Shown: positions 11,453 to 24,721, counted from the stretch's first letter. The stretch is DNA of 64,000 nt from Watersipora subatra (GCF_963576615.1 NC_088715.1:51500007-51564006); one strand, 5' to 3'. Translations and numbers: made by a program. The notes: generated from the sequence alone by a model not told the origin.

Positions 11453-12299
11453 TATATATTTAGATAATCTTTCATTGATTTCATTTATATTATTTCTCTC
11501 TGTATTTTTTGTCATAAAACAATCATTTGCACAAGTATTCTCAAATGCTAAATGGCAGATGTGAGATTGTCGGTCTCCTATGATGAATGTCATGAGTTTG
11601 AGTTTTGTACTAACCGATCTTTTATTCTAAGCTGTAACAACCAGAGATAGCCTTAGTCACCTCAACTGACTGCAAATCTTAAACTATTTTTTTGTCTCAT
11701 TATTTAATTTATTTTAAACGGAATTGACGGAATGTGAATAACGTTAATATTTATCTAAAACAGAGAGGGAGAGAGAGGGAGAGAACCCTGGCTCTAATGC
11801 TGGTTTTAGGCAGGCACAGCTTTTATTATAGAAAAGATTACAAACAATAGCTTTAAGATTTTAACTAGATCTTGTCTGAGCCGAGTGGCACAGAAAACTC
11901 TGTGACTGAAAACACAATCCGTTGCAGAGAGCAATTTAAAGTTGGATGTCAATACTGTTACCAACAGCAGCGGCTTTTTAAGAATTGAACTCCAACCCGT
12001 TGTCTGCACATTAGGTGTTTTAGACCACTAGTCCACAACTTCTTTGTATTATTTCTCTTCAGACTTTAAATCTGCGTCAAAACTAATACAGGAAAGTAAA
12101 TCAAATAAACTATAAATAGATCCAAGACAGACTTGTAAATTCTAGTATCACGTCCCCGATTTGACCATATTAGGGCTATTTATATGTCCCTTAGACTATG
12201 CACATACTCTCAGAAAATTGGTCACTTGTTAACCTAGTTAAAATTCTAAAGGTTTAAGAATCTACTTCCAAGATGCCTGGTAGAAACCTAAAAAAGCCA
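11453..12299. other. Gene-free stretch
   Basis: AT-rich sequence with a short (GAGA)n tract near 11762-11785. I see no gene, intact repeat or regulatory site. Confidence 0.6.
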
Positions 12300-12554
12300 G
12301 TTTAAGTATTAGTTTTAGATGAGAAACTGCGGGAAAAGCTTTTGAAAAGTCAAATGCAGCAATAGCAACAGCAATAGGATCAAAGAGGTCGATTAGGTCA
12401 GTAACAGTATGCACCGCTGAGTTTTGGACATATGTCCAGGTCGGAAGCCATCCTGATTTTTATTGAGAGAATCACATGCAATAGCAAGTCATAGGCAATA
12501 ACGTATTCAAGCATTTTTGACACAATAGATGCTATAGAGAAACTCGGTAGCTTT
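12300..12554 (-). pseudogene. Decayed LINE reverse transcriptase fragment, downstream part
   Basis: On the minus strand, frames with shifts and stops read YR-VSL, then SIVSKMLEYVIAYDLLLHV, then FDFSKAF. These match conserved reverse transcriptase blocks of non-LTR retrotransposons (the NYRPISLTS and DFSKAFD regions of Jockey/CR1-like elements). It is frameshifted and not functional. The part that should precede it lies at 19503-19622, on the other side of an LTR retrotransposon. Confidence 0.7.
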
Positions 12555-12776
12555 TGTAAGTTACACTTGAGTTTTATATGTACATGTATGTTTATAGGAT
12601 GCATGTAGTTTCATAATGTTCAATTCAAATGTACATGTATTATCAGTTATCGCTATAGTTGATTTCATGTTATTTATGTTTGTAGCTATCGAGTGGACCT
12701 TGCATTAAACTACTGGACTTCAAATTGTCATGATGATATCTCGCTAAGACAATACTAACAACAACCACAACAAACA
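12555..12776 (+). repeat. 5' LTR of the Ty3/gypsy element
   Basis: It starts TGTAAGTTACACTTG and ends AACAACCACAACAAACA. It aligns along its length with 19321-19502, allowing small gaps. The divergence between the two LTRs is visible by eye, which indicates an old insertion. Confidence 0.8.
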
Positions 12777-13286
12777 TGGTGCCCCAAGTGAGGATGGTGA
12801 ACAACGCAGTGTGATGGTATAAGACCCTGAAACTGATACTCAGGAAATACTTAGAATTGCGGGAACCAACCAACAATCAAACTAATTTTTATCATGAGTA
12901 TGAGCGTAGACTTTCTAGTACCTAAACCTATTCAGGATGGCTCCGACTTGTTTGACCAGTAGACACAGTTTTAAAAAGAATTGAAACTTTTTGTCACAGT
13001 GTCTGGAAAATCTAAAGCAAAAGATAAGATCAAAGTTGCCATCATGTTGAGGTGTATAGAAATGGTGTGAAATGTAGATATATTTAAGTCTTTCAATGTT
13101 ATTGGCAAAAAGTCAAAGTCAAGCAGGATAATTACACTGATGTTACAGAAAAATGTTATGACTTTTGTAATAAAGGATCAAACAAGCTTAGGAAGAGGCA
13201 TCAACTGCTGTCATCAAAACATTGATGAGTATGTTACTGCACTGCACAACATGGCGCGAGAATGTCAACTAGACACTATGTATGAT

Positions 13287-14291
13287 TAGCCTGGGCATGG
13301 CTCTCATGGGGATTGGGAGAGAGAGCCTGGGACACATAGCGAAAAAAAGGTAAGATAACTTCTGCAAAACTAGCGACATATGTTACATATGACGCTCAGA
13401 CTGATACGAATGGAAGCGTGTCGTTAATTTCAGATCTCACGATGTATTAGATGTGACGCGCTTAAAAACCTATTGTCATGGTCACGTGATTTAATCTAGT
13501 AAAAAGCTCTATGTTTTTGATAGGCTGGGTGGTTACGTAGTACCCGATTGATAATAAAACGATAAAAACCATAGGTTACTATTCTCTTGCGTTTTCACGT
13601 TAGCAGTTTCATTTCATATACTGATAAAAAAATGGAGCGATTCAAAATTACTATCAAAGCTAGGCATAGTCACACTGAGATCAGAACAGTTTCAAGCTTC
13701 ACAACATATTATTGCAGGTTTTGACCAATTTATAGTTTTTCCTACTGGCCTCGCAAAGAGTATTTGCTTTCAGATGGCACCGTTTTGCAGTGGTAGGTCC
13801 GAGTTGTTCATAATAACTGTCACGAGTAATCCTAATACTCGCGAGTAAAATAAAACTGAAATTACTTTTTACTAGATAAACTTTTTTTTACTAGCAGCTT
13901 GCAATTCATTTTTGTTGTTCTATTGCTATACGTTTGCTATGTTTGTATAGTTTTTGTGATTTTTTTTATTTAATTGATTTAATTTTTTATTATACTTAAA
14001 TCAAAACATAATCGATTAAATATATGAAATAATATAACTCCTGTGATTGATTTATTATGCGACCAACATTTCATACTTACTAACCAGCGTTTGTTTGCTG
14101 CCAATTCAGATTAAAAATAATACATAATACTCGCGTAGATCATAAAAAAGACCGTCACATGATACTCCTTCGGAAATAACGATTGTGATATTAGCGACTG
14201 CAGAAGTCGACTTTTAGAGTTGTCTTCCCCGCGTGTTGCTATGTGTCCCAGGCTCTCTCTCCCAATCCCCACGAGAGCCATGCCCAGGCTA
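13287..14291. mobile_element. 1-kb TIR element with 9-bp target duplication (Mutator-like)
   Basis: It is flanked by perfect 9-base repeats ATGTATGAT (13278-13286 and 14292-14300). The terminal inverted repeats are about 54 bases with one mismatch and start TAGCCTGGGCATGGCTCTC. Removing the element restores the gag-like reading of the host retrotransposon across the junction. A 9-bp duplication and long TIRs are typical of Mutator-like elements. The interior is AT-rich with no transposase, so it is non-autonomous. Confidence 0.75.
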
Positions 14292-17200
14292 ATGTATGAT
14301 CATTTTATGCTGCAAGCTCTTCACTTCGGGATCAATGATGACTAGCATAGATATCAATATCTACATAGAGATAAATATCTACGCTGCAAACTATTTGATG
14401 ATGCGAGAGGTGATGGGGGACTAAGCCTAGACCAAGCAATAAAAGAGTGTCACATTTGGTTAACCTCACAAAAAGACATGGCTGTAGTGCAAGGAGAAGA
14501 GACAGCCAAATATGTCTCCACTAAACAAAAAGCAAACAAGGGCGCTGCAGCACCTACATCTCAATATCGTGATGTGTCAATAAGGTCCACTCGACTATCC
14601 TGGAAAACCAAAGGGTCAAGCGGCAATTGTGAAAAGTCGCACCCATCAAGACAATGCCCAGCCTATGATGAGTAATGCCACCTTTGTGAGGAGTAATCAC
14701 TTTAAAACCTTATGTAGGTCCAAAAAAACATGTTAACATATTGGCTGAAGATGAAAGGGACGGGTTTGGTGAACCTCTGCTCTACCTGCAAGTGGTAAGA
14801 AAGAACAAGAAGTTAATGTCAGTAATCCCAACCAGCACAGGGAGCAAGCGTAAAAATATTCATTTCCAGCTAAAGATAAAGTTACAGGAATTTTATGCAA
14901 CATCCTAAATTATTCAGACTTCTGAAATCTTGAGAAACCAAAGCTTGAGGAAAATCAGTCAAAACCCAGACAGTTTAGGCTGTAGCATACAAGTAGCAGA
15001 AAAACTAGGTATGTCCTTGTGCACAAAAGTTTGCTGTCTCTGAATGCATCACTAGAGCCTGAGCTAATATTGCTAAAAGAAGCATGGGTAAATCTAGCAT
15101 CCTAAAAAAACCTCGAGGATGTCTTGAGCAGCTACAATGATGTATTTAAAGGATTCGGGTGTTTCCCAAAAAATATCATATCGAGATTGACCCATTAGCG
15201 ATGCCAAACCAATCACACAACAGAAAAACCTCTCTCTCTCTCTATGGGCGGCAACTTAAAAACCAAGCTGAATTAACTGCTTGAATAGGTAATCAGGCAG
15301 CCATCCACAAACCACATGGATCCCTTTTGCTTAGATCCTTCAAACTTCAACAAAGTGACTCAGAGACATAATCTTTGCCATAATTATAATAACTAAGCCT
15401 ACGCTTGATGATGTACTTACGGAACTATCAGACGCCAACGTCTTTTCTCTTTGTGACGCAAAGGATAGCTTTTTTTCGCAAATCAAGTTGAGTCAAAATT
15501 CTAGCAATCTCACGACATTTTAAACACCGTGTGGGAAGTACAAATGGCTGAGGATGCCATTTGGTTTCTCATTACATCTTGAAGAGTTTTAAGGAAAACT
15601 CTTTGATGTACTGAGTAGATTGCAAGAAGTTACAGCCATGGCAGATGACAAATTTGCAACCTATGAAGAGGCCGCCTGCAATCATAATGTAAAGCTCAAG
15701 AAGTTACTCACTCAAGTTAATCTCAAACTCACCAAGGAAAAATGAAAATTTCTTATGCAAGGGTTTGCTTACATTGACCATCTGATAACCAAGGATGGTA
15801 TCAAACCTGATCACAGAAAGAATGCAGCCATAGCAGCCTCCAACTCACGGTGATAGGGTAGGACGACTTCTAAGTCAAGTCAATTTTCAAAATTTATCCT
15901 ACACTACTCGGCTGAGTGTGAACCACTGAGGCGTTTGATTGAGTTAAACCTCAGAGAGTTTGTCTGAAAGGAGGAACAGGAGAAAACATTCCCAAGTAGC
16001 AAACAGTTCTGAATGATCAGTCCTGAAACTCGCAAGTACTTTGATGTCAAAAAACCAGTTGCGGTACAGACTGATGCCAGCACTGATGGATTAGAAGCTG
16101 TATTTTTGTATGATGGCTGTCCTGTGAGTTATGGCTCCAAAACTGTCAGACGATAAAAAAAAAACGCACCAATAGAACTCGAGTTGCTTGCGATTGTATG
16201 TGGTGCGCAGAGAGTTGATCAGTATATGTTAAATAATCCATCAGACACAGTACACACTGATTAAAGGCCTCTCGAGTGTATTGTTCACAAGCCCCTGAAC
16301 AAGGCACCAAAAAATCTAAAGTCTATGCTTTTGGCACTGCAAAAGTACCCCATAACAGTGTCATACGAGCCAGGAAAAAACAGGTATCAGCGTAAATGTA
16401 AAAGAAAAAGGCCACAAAACAAATATTCAACGCAAATCATCTAAAAACCTTCATGTCTGATCATGGTGAGACAAACTTGAAGAGAGATCTCCCAGTTTCA
16501 GAAGCAATCTGTAGCATGATTTAAAAGGAGACTACCTAAGATGATATTCTCAAGCAACTGCAGTGCATGATACTGACAGGCTGGCCTCAAAAGTTAGACG
16601 ATGTACCTGCTGACATCCGAGTGTACTAGTCTTTCAAAGATGAGCCCGCATTGTTAGATGGGATAATGTACAGGGGTTCAGGACTGGTGGTGCCACATAT
16701 ACGACCGGAGATTTTTAAGAAACTACACATTAGTCATCAAAAGACTATAGCAACCATCAGACAAGCTAGAAATGCTGTTTATCAGCCAAACCTAGCTGAG
16801 TATTTCTAAATGCAAATGGAAAATTATGTGGCTTGTGCAATGAATGCACCTTCACAACAACAATAGACTATAAAGCAACATTTTATACCAGGCTGACCAG
16901 GGATGAACATTCTTACTCATAAAAGCAAGGACTACCTGTTGTTGATAAATTACTTCTCAGATTTATTTGAGTCCCTGTCAGGATTTCGATCAAGAAACAT
17001 GATCAAATTGTGCAAGAAAGAGTTTTCTAGATTATGGCAAACCTCTATAACTTCAGTCAGACAACACATCGCAGTTTATGTTCACAGAGTTTGCAGCTTT
17101 CAGCAAAGAGTGGGGTTTTTATCGCACTACTCTTTTTTCTCGGCATCAGGAAAAGTAGAATCAGCCCTCAAAATTATGAAAAGGTTGATGAGAAGAGCAG

Positions 17201-19320
17201 AAGATCGCCATCTGGCACTTCTAGAATACCGTAACACACATACAACAGGATTATCAACATTGCCTACTGAACGCATGTTTGGCCACCCTATAAGGTTTTA
17301 CTACCTTCAAATAGTTAGTCAATTCTAAAGGTTTCACAGCAGAAAGCACATCATAAAGCACTGATCCAAAAACAGTACAACCAAGCAGCTAAAGATCTGC
17401 TGCTAAAGGTTGGATCTGATGTCCTGGTGAAAGATTTTCAGTTGTTCAAAAACCAGTGGAAGCAGGGATAAGTGGTGGATCAACTTTCTCATAGATCAGA
17501 CCTTGTGCTGAATGACCATGTTACTACTACAACTTCCAGACCTTGTGATGAAACCATGTTAGATTTATTAGATGCCTTCTCTATGTTACAGTTGCTTATG
17601 GTGTAACCTATATCAACATGTCGACTGTAGGAGTTACTGCTCATTCTCTTAAGAACCTTCAGAGCACAAACTGTGGTCGACCGAAAGCCAAGCAGAATAA
17701 GCATAGCATAAGGTAGCATAAGCAATCTCCTATTATTCTTTAATTTTTCACTGTCTGGTTACTGTGACTAAAAACAGTGATTGCTCTTACAAATTCTCAG
17801 CAGTTACTCCCTCAGCAGAAAAGTTCATTGAATGAAGCAATTCCAAATGATTTACATGGAAGCAGTATCTGCGGTCAACAGTTCATAGTAGTTGTAAAAG
17901 TATATATTAGAATGTTCACCTATAGCCTGTTCCTGAATATTGTTGACATTCAGTTGAACCTCTACTTGCAACCGACTCTACATGCAAAATTTTCAAGTTA
18001 CTTAATGCCTTTTGTTAAAAATTTGCTTTGACTTATGTAAGATGTTTTTAGATATAAAAAGCTAATAGTAGAAGATCTTTGGTATATTTGGTATATTCTG
18101 GCCCATTTGTTAGTTTTTTGTTCTGTCTGCTTGCTTTCTGTGAGTGGGACGCACAACATGTCTGATTTAGTTTTGTTTGTTAGCGAAAGTCAGTAAATGT
18201 TATATGTTTGCTTTTAGTTTGTTGTATAATCTGGAGTTATCGTATATTATCAATAGAGTAGGACAACTTTTTACTAGCCATTCAAGTTCTGTGTTTGCTG
18301 AATTATGACATAATTTTTCAGTTTTTGCCGATGTAAATAAATCTTTCTACTTGCATTTAAACAAACATCTTCGCAAAACATGCCAGTACAGCAATACAAC
18401 ACCAACCTGTCTGACCGCTGTCCCTTCCACTCCATGCGGTTATCGCTTAACCTTGTTTGTACGGATAATGCCACAGTTAAACAATCATATATACCATTTG
18501 TAGTTTTTGTTTGTTAGTTTTCTGTTCCTTCTTCCATGTGTACCTTTTTTGTTTATTATGTAGTAGGTAATATAGTAATATATATAGTTCTAATATGTAT
18601 TTGTTATAGGTTTTAGGTATTGCAGATATTATAATATATACAAATGGTACGGTTGAGTTTTGTGGGTGCTCCAAATGCTGCGAATGGATTAGTGCTTTTT
18701 TGTGGTAAAATAGGCTTTGAATTTTTTTTACAAAATGTTCTATTAGCGATACAGCTTCCGGAACAAATTCATTTAATAAATAGAGGTTTCACTGTATTCT
18801 GAAATGCAGCAAAATGGCTGAGTGGTGCAGATGGTATCGTACTTGGCTGCCAAAGTGAATTTCCAAGGTGAAACTGTCACTTCAAAAATCGATCCACGAG
18901 ACCAAATTGTAGATGTCTCTATTGCCAAGTCTCTATACCTAGACCAAGACCGTAGAAAGATGGCAAAAGTAGCAGTACCACTATTTCACGGCACACAAAA
19001 ACTAACCTGGCAGAAAACAAGCTCAACATAAATTCCCAGTAGATTTAAGACGTGTGTGCTCTACTAGTAACTTGTCACTGAAGTGGATAGACGGACGATG
19101 ACACTAACACACCTACATTCACATAATTTATTGTATTAACCAAAATCTGTTCATGGCCTGCACTTATTTTGGTTATTCTGAATCTGACACTTGGTGTAAT
19201 AATTTTGTTGTCAAACGACTCTATATATGACTATGTACAACAACACTGTTCTACACTGCTAAGTCTCATCTCTATGTTCTGAGCTACGCTCTCTTTTTAA
19301 CTTATACAAAAAAGAATGTT

Positions 19321-19502
19321 TGTGAGTTACACTTGTGTTTCACATGTGCATCTGTTATCAGTTTATTCCTTTTGTTGAGTTCATATCATTTGTTTGTAGT
19401 TGCCGAGTGAACCTCACATGAAACAACTGAACATCAAATTGTCGTGCTGATTATATCTCGCTAACATAATACATATACTAGCAACAACAACAGCAACAAA
19501 CA
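19321..19502 (+). repeat. 3' LTR of the Ty3/gypsy element
   Basis: It starts TGTGAGTTACACTTG and ends AACAACAGCAACAAACA. It is about 40 bases shorter than the 5' LTR. A short A/G-rich tract (CAAAAAAGAATG) just upstream may be the remnant of the polypurine tract. Confidence 0.8.
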
Positions 19503-19622
19503 GTTGGTCTGTAGTTTGAAGAACCATCTCTGCTACCCTTTTCGCGTCTTGCGATCACATCAGCGTGTTTCCAGTCTTGCGGTACAGCTTCTGTGTCAAT
19601 AGGATATTGAGAGATCAGCAAT
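19503..19622 (-). pseudogene. Decayed LINE reverse transcriptase fragment, upstream part
   Basis: The minus strand reads DTEAVPQDWKHADVI, then REKGSRDGSSNYRPT. This is the reverse transcriptase block just before NYRPISLTS in non-LTR elements. Together with 12300-12554 it forms one LINE interrupted by the Ty3/gypsy element, because the two fragments are consecutive in protein order and both on the minus strand. Confidence 0.7.
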
Positions 19623-20739
19623 AAGCTGTTATGAATTACGTGAAAAAAACTTTACAGCATTTAATGAAGTTGTAAAAAAGGCACTATAAATCATCACTTT
19701 TAATTTATGCTTAGCATGCTTATTGTATTTTATTGTATTGTTGTACTTGTATTGTATTGGCCTGTATTGCATGCTTATTGTATTTTTGTAAAATACTAGG
19801 TCTAACGTAAGCGTATTTAAACAAGAGTTGTCCGCTCCAAACGGTGAATATGGAAGCTTTCTGATATCGAGCCATGTCGAGTGCATCTGGTGCATATTAT
19901 ATGCGCCTTGTCACTGTCAACAGCGGATTTTGAATTTCCGATGGTTTTCTTGCCGAAAGCATAAAGTATGAGCACAGACAACGCGCTAATCTAATGATTC
20001 AAACACTAGACTTTTGTTTGTGCATGCGCACTGGCAAAAAGAAAAATCTCGAACATCCGCACTGATTTGACAGGCGTGAATTTCATTGACTGATTGATTC
20101 GAAGAAAGCTGCACGCGCTCACTTAGTTGCATCAACGGTATATTATGTGAAGAATTATTTTTTAGTTTCCAATTTTTTTCTAAATGTTTAGGTATTGTGT
20201 TTAATATCGGAAATTGTTTTATCACGTTATATTGGGTACGTTTTAAATACCGGTAACTGTTCCATGAGTTCCGATTAATCGTATGATCAGTCAAACTCTT
20301 TGTCGGTTAATTTGTAAAGCTCAGAACGTTGCTGATTGCAGTTTTAATAATGCGTGTTCTATTACATACTTTAGAGTTTTGCAGTGACGCTTTCAATCAA
20401 TTACCTTCTACTGTCAGAATTTGAAACGATTGAAACGCTGACAAGTTATGAGCGACCTATCAAACATTTTTGGATCGTAAAAAACCACAACGGCTACAAA
20501 ACAGCGTAGCAAACATTCCAATACATCAACAAGCAAACATGAAATCTAAGGCAATTGCTGTGCTGCTGGGAATATCAAGCATGATAGTGGAAATATATAA
20601 ATCTCATATATATAAACATGATAGATCAATAATATTGGGAGTTGTCCGATCATTACAATGAAGAACTGAATGAAAAACAGCCCATGAATTCAACTAAATC
20701 ATGATTATTAGTAAACATGATTTGGAGAATAACGTACTA
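19623..20739. other. Gene-free stretch
   Basis: AT-rich sequence with short TATTGTATT-type runs at 19725-19790. Open frames here are short and lack coding features. I see no gene or defined repeat. Confidence 0.55.
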
Positions 20740-21513
20740 CAGTCATACTTTGACATATGAGCTTCATGTGTTCTGGGACTGATATATCTTTACTTGTGTC
20801 TCGATGCACTATTTTCTATATAAAATAGCTAAATACAAATTAGTTCGTACTATGCTATTAAAAACACATAAAACAGGATATTATGGTAGAAAAACATGTT
20901 TGTGATTGTTGTAATTCAGTAGGCCCTACCTACACTAACAAAGCAACAAACACCTGTTTAGCGGGTAAAGTCTGCTATAAAGTGTAACATTTCTCTGTAC
21001 AGTACTTGGGTTTTTACTTTCGAGACAGACCTAGTTTTTACCTCCGAGACAGACCTAGTTTTTACCTTTGAGACAGCTAATGGCGGTATGAGAGACTTGA
21101 CAGCGACATGTTCGGTGCACTAAACTTTTGTGACGCAATGTAACAGAAACTTGAATGAATGAATTTAGCTTACTAAACACACAGTTAAAGCTAAGTTTTG
21201 ATCTTTTACTTAGCTTCAATTTTGCCGTTGTGATATTTTATTATTTGTTTTGGGTTTGGCGCTTTTTGCCTCGCGCTCACCATAACTTTTAGCCAACATT
21301 TAAAAATTTTTTCAAGCTGATTCCAAAAAAGACCGAGCAATGCTGTATTCTAAAGCGGCCTTTTGCATACTTGGGCATATAGTGGATATCGAGAACTGGC
21401 TTGTATGCTCATATGTGAAAGGCTACTCATATCAAGGAAGAAACTTGCTGGAAACTCTTCTCGTATCTCGAATTTTTCGTATTTTTGGACGCTTATACGT
21501 CGAGGTATAACTG
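20740..21513. mobile_element. Pogo-like TA-flanked element
   Basis: It begins CAGTCATACTTTGACATATG and ends with the near complement of CAGTTATACCTCGACG, with a TA on each side. The termini resemble those of pogo/Tigger-type Tc1/mariner elements. No transposase is seen. Related copies lie at 37035-37353 and in part at 30809. Confidence 0.65.
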
Positions 21514-21694
21514 TATGTCGGTTACTAAGGAATATTCAGCAAAGCGAACAACCGTACAAAGTGACAGGCACAAGCATAGGCTTGTATTTTGACTCTAACA
21601 AACATCACAGGAGTCTGTCAAATTTACAACTTGTTAAAGCATTGTAGCAGTCAGCATGCACTAAATCAATGACCAGTTATTGGCGAGACGAGTA

Positions 21695-22510
21695 CAGACG
21701 GTTCCCTACTTACGAACATTCGAATTACGAACAACGGTACATACGAACGCATGTATGTTGTTCGTAACTCGATTAACTTTCGAATTATTTGTTTGAACTT
21801 TGTTTGAACTTTACATACGTATTGTAAAGAGATTTGCCGGCCTTTACTTGGCAAGATCTCTACTAATAAATAAAGATAAGAGAGTGCCTGTAGTTTCATT
21901 CAGCTTTTAATTAGCGAAGGAAATTTCACCAGCCGAGGAGCATATGGCTATCTGCTCAACTAATAAATGAGCGCACTCATTTATATACAATAATATCAAC
22001 CGTTCCGGCTAACGGCAAACGGTAAGAACACCGGCTAACAAGGTGAATGAATAGGACCGCTAGCGCGTTGGTATGACAACAATCTAAGTGACGATAAGTG
22101 ATAGTGTTATGACGGTATATCAGATATAACAATAGCATAACGAGTGAAACAACGATATAATAAACGGACAACACATACAAAAAATAAGACAACAACGATA
22201 AGTGATAGCATAACGATTAAAACAACAATATAATAGAAAGGACAAGACATACAATAAATAAGAAATGCAGTGTCATGGCCCGGCGTCCACCAAAGTATTA
22301 TTTCCATTTTATTAAATATTTTTTTCAGTACAAACCAATACAGGTTAATTATACAAGCCTTAAACATACTTATATAAACCTTCAATATACTTATATAGGC
22401 CTTAAACATAAATTATAATACAAAATATAGCACTGAAGCAACTTACGAACAAATTCACCTTACGAACAATCGTTTGGAACGTAACGCGTTCGTAGGTTGG
22501 GAACCGTCTG
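21695..22510. mobile_element. Pogo-like element, second family
   Basis: The left terminus is CAGACGGTTCCCTACTTACG and the right terminus its near complement (GGTTGGGAACCGTCTG), with a TA on each side. Inside are repeated TTACGAAC words and an AACAACGATATAAT-type subrepeat near 22085-22240. No coding capacity is seen. This terminus type is widespread among Tc1/mariner-pogo MITEs. Confidence 0.7.
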
Positions 22511-23600
22511 TATTTACAAAACTTTATTTAATATATTATAGATATAACTTAGACAATCATTTATTTATAGACAATGTTGTGTTGTATAGTAGCCGAAAAA
22601 TATGGCATAATTATTCATGAATTCAGATATATTTCACAAGACAAGGTTGACAAAATGGCTGTGAAAGGAATGGCATGGAATAAAATATTTTTTGTTTCAT
22701 GTAGGCTGGCTAACTAGTAGCGTCTTAGGATGAGGATTACTGCAAAATTAATTTCACAATGCTACTTCTAATAGTTTTTGAGTTATGACCAATTTTGTAC
22801 AATTTGTTGCTGAACTTGAAATAATCTTTGCGCGTCGTTTTGGGATTCTAATATCAGTGAGGAATGTCAGCTCACCGCTGTGATCCTAAAATGTATGTTA
22901 CACAAAAAATGATACAAGAACCGCAAGTAAAAACAACGCGCCAATGCCCTTTGGCAATGAATTTTCAAATTCTTCCATGCTTTTCATTCATTCAAATTAG
23001 AGGGTCGGCTTATCTAAGCACAACTTTAATCCTACGCAAACAAACTTAAACAACATCACTTCTCAGATCATGCAATATCACAAATATTCCATTCAGTCAT
23101 ATATGGAGCAGTAAAAATTATAACAGCAGTAAATATAGTTAATTCTGAAAGACCAACGCCTATTATCAAAATTAATCTTACCACTTCCTAAGATGAAATA
23201 AGACTATCCTGTCTGATTAAATGTATTGTTCACTCTATGCATTACCATTTGATTTTTTTCAATCATCTGATCAGAAAGTTTAGTTGTTTAACCTGGTTAA
23301 CAATATTTCACCGGGTTTTGATGATTAACCCTCATCAGAGCATTGCTTAGTAATACTCGATCATTATTTGCCAAAACATATCAAGGTATGTAATGATCAG
23401 CTTAGACATGATTTGTACAAAATCTTTCCTTTCTGGGTAGTCATTCTAAGGTTGATTGGTGGCCCAGTATACAAGGTTATATTATATATGTTCTGGTTCA
23501 TATATGTTACCAGAAGCTCAAGTATTTGTGAGCCATGCAGGTTTTTTCTATGTATGCTATTTGAGCATACTTATCAAATGCACATCAGTTCAACTTAATA
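22511..23600. other. Gene-free stretch
   Basis: AT-rich sequence between two pogo-like elements. I see no supported gene or structured repeat. Confidence 0.5.
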
Positions 23601-24235
23601 CAGTCAAACATGGATAACTCGAACTTCAAGGGACCGAGCAAAAGTGTTCGAATTATCAGAGCATTCAAGTTATCAGAGCACTGTCACAAGTCCATATATT
23701 TACTTATTTATTAGTAGATACATGTACATATACAAACTATAATATAAATCAAAAGCACAAATGGCTTGTTTCAAATTAAATGCTTCTAATGTAAAGTTTA
23801 AAACGTTTTCATGAAAAAGTATAGAGATTTTTCTATCACTTGAGATTAGTTTGTTGTTTGAGGTGATGTTATTGCCAGGACGTTTTTCAGATTGACATTG
23901 GCAAAACTTGATCGTTGTTGAAATGCTCAAAAGAAAAGACATTTTTTTCTTTTGGGGTTTTACCCACGATCAATTTTGCCGTTTTTTCTTGAAGTTTATG
24001 CAGATTACCTTACTTTACCTGGGATTCGTTAAGAGCGACACTCCGAGGCAGTTCAATTAGAAGTTTTACGAGGTTTCACGGTACATTCTATATCACTCAC
24101 GCTTTTTTAATAGATACTTATTGAATGTACACACGTATTCTGTGTTTAGGTCAAACGATGAATAGTTTTTTGTAGCTCAGACAACGTATACGTTTAATAA
24201 CAACATTTTTTAAGACGTTTTAAACATTCAACATT

Positions 24236-24267
24236 CCGACGTTGATTCAACACGGAATCAACGTCGG
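24236..24267. repeat. Perfect hairpin
   Basis: CCGACGTTGATTC and GAATCAACGTCGG are perfect 13-base inverted arms around a 6-base loop, within the pogo-like element and just upstream of the nested MITE. The arms are rich in CG dinucleotides compared with the surroundings. Confidence 0.7.
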
Positions 24268-24279
24268 AAAACTATTCAT

Positions 24280-24400
24280 CACGGGCTAGCCGAGTCACGC
24301 ACTCAAGGATTTTCGCCACGCACATACAAAACAACATGCGATTTTTGTTTTGGTATGTGCGTGGCGAAAATTCTTGCGCGCGTGACCCGGCTAGCCCGTG
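24280..24400. mobile_element. 121-bp hAT-like MITE
   Basis: It is flanked by perfect 8-base repeats CTATTCAT (24272-24279 and 24401-24408). The termini are CACGGGCTAGCC and GGCTAGCCCGTG, and almost the whole element folds back on itself. The 8-bp duplication is the hAT length. Confidence 0.75.
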
Positions 24401-24721
24401 CTATTCATCGTATCGCAGTATAAATCAAATTTCACCAAACTTTTAGAAAAGTCGTTGACAAAAATATTTTGCCGATGGGGGTAATAACGACGCTTATGAA
24501 TTACGAAAAGATGAAGTTTACCTCTATGGCTTTGAATAAAGTGATTTTCTAAAGCGAAACAACCGTTTCGGTAGCTGTTGGGCAAAAAAACAGTTCTAAT
24601 TAACAGTGTTGAGTTCGAGTTATCTATAGCAATTTATCATTACGTGGGAACGGACCAAAGGAAATGTTCGAATTAACCATGTGTTCGAGCTATCCGTGGA
24701 CGAGTTATCCATGTTTGACTG

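Larger units (their letters stand above)
12555..19502 (+). mobile_element. Decayed Ty3/gypsy LTR retrotransposon
   Basis: The flanking LTRs at 12555-12776 and 19321-19502 both start TG and end CA. The 5' LTR is followed at once by TGGTGCCCCAAGTGAGG, a plausible primer-binding site. Gag-like sequence follows from about 12900, interrupted by another element at 13287-14291. The pol remnants come in Ty3/gypsy order. Reverse transcriptase lies at about 15130-15960, with pieces such as WGKYKWLRMPFGFSLHLEEF. RNase H lies at about 16020-16380 (VAVQTDASTDGLEAVF). Integrase lies at about 16700-17330, including a 141-codon open piece. Many stops and frameshifts show it is dead. About 1.6 kb between the integrase end and the 3' LTR has no recognisable coding. 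No clear target duplication remains. Confidence 0.85.
23601..24721. mobile_element. Pogo-like element, third family, with nested MITE
   Basis: The termini are CAGTCAAACATGGATAACTC and its complement, with a TA on each side. Subterminal words (GTTCGAATTATC, AACTCGAAC) are repeated in both orientations. A shorter copy lies at 35151-35930. This copy is longer partly because a 121-bp hAT-like MITE sits at 24280-24400. Confidence 0.75.

Noticed and set aside
16903-17328. 141-codon open frame as an independent gene
   Set aside because: It resembles Ty3/gypsy integrase and sits in order after the reverse transcriptase and RNase H remnants.
18800-18900. tRNA-Leu-like start (GGCTGAGTGGTGCAGATGG)
   Set aside because: There is no matching B box or acceptor stem, and it lies within the decayed Ty3/gypsy element.
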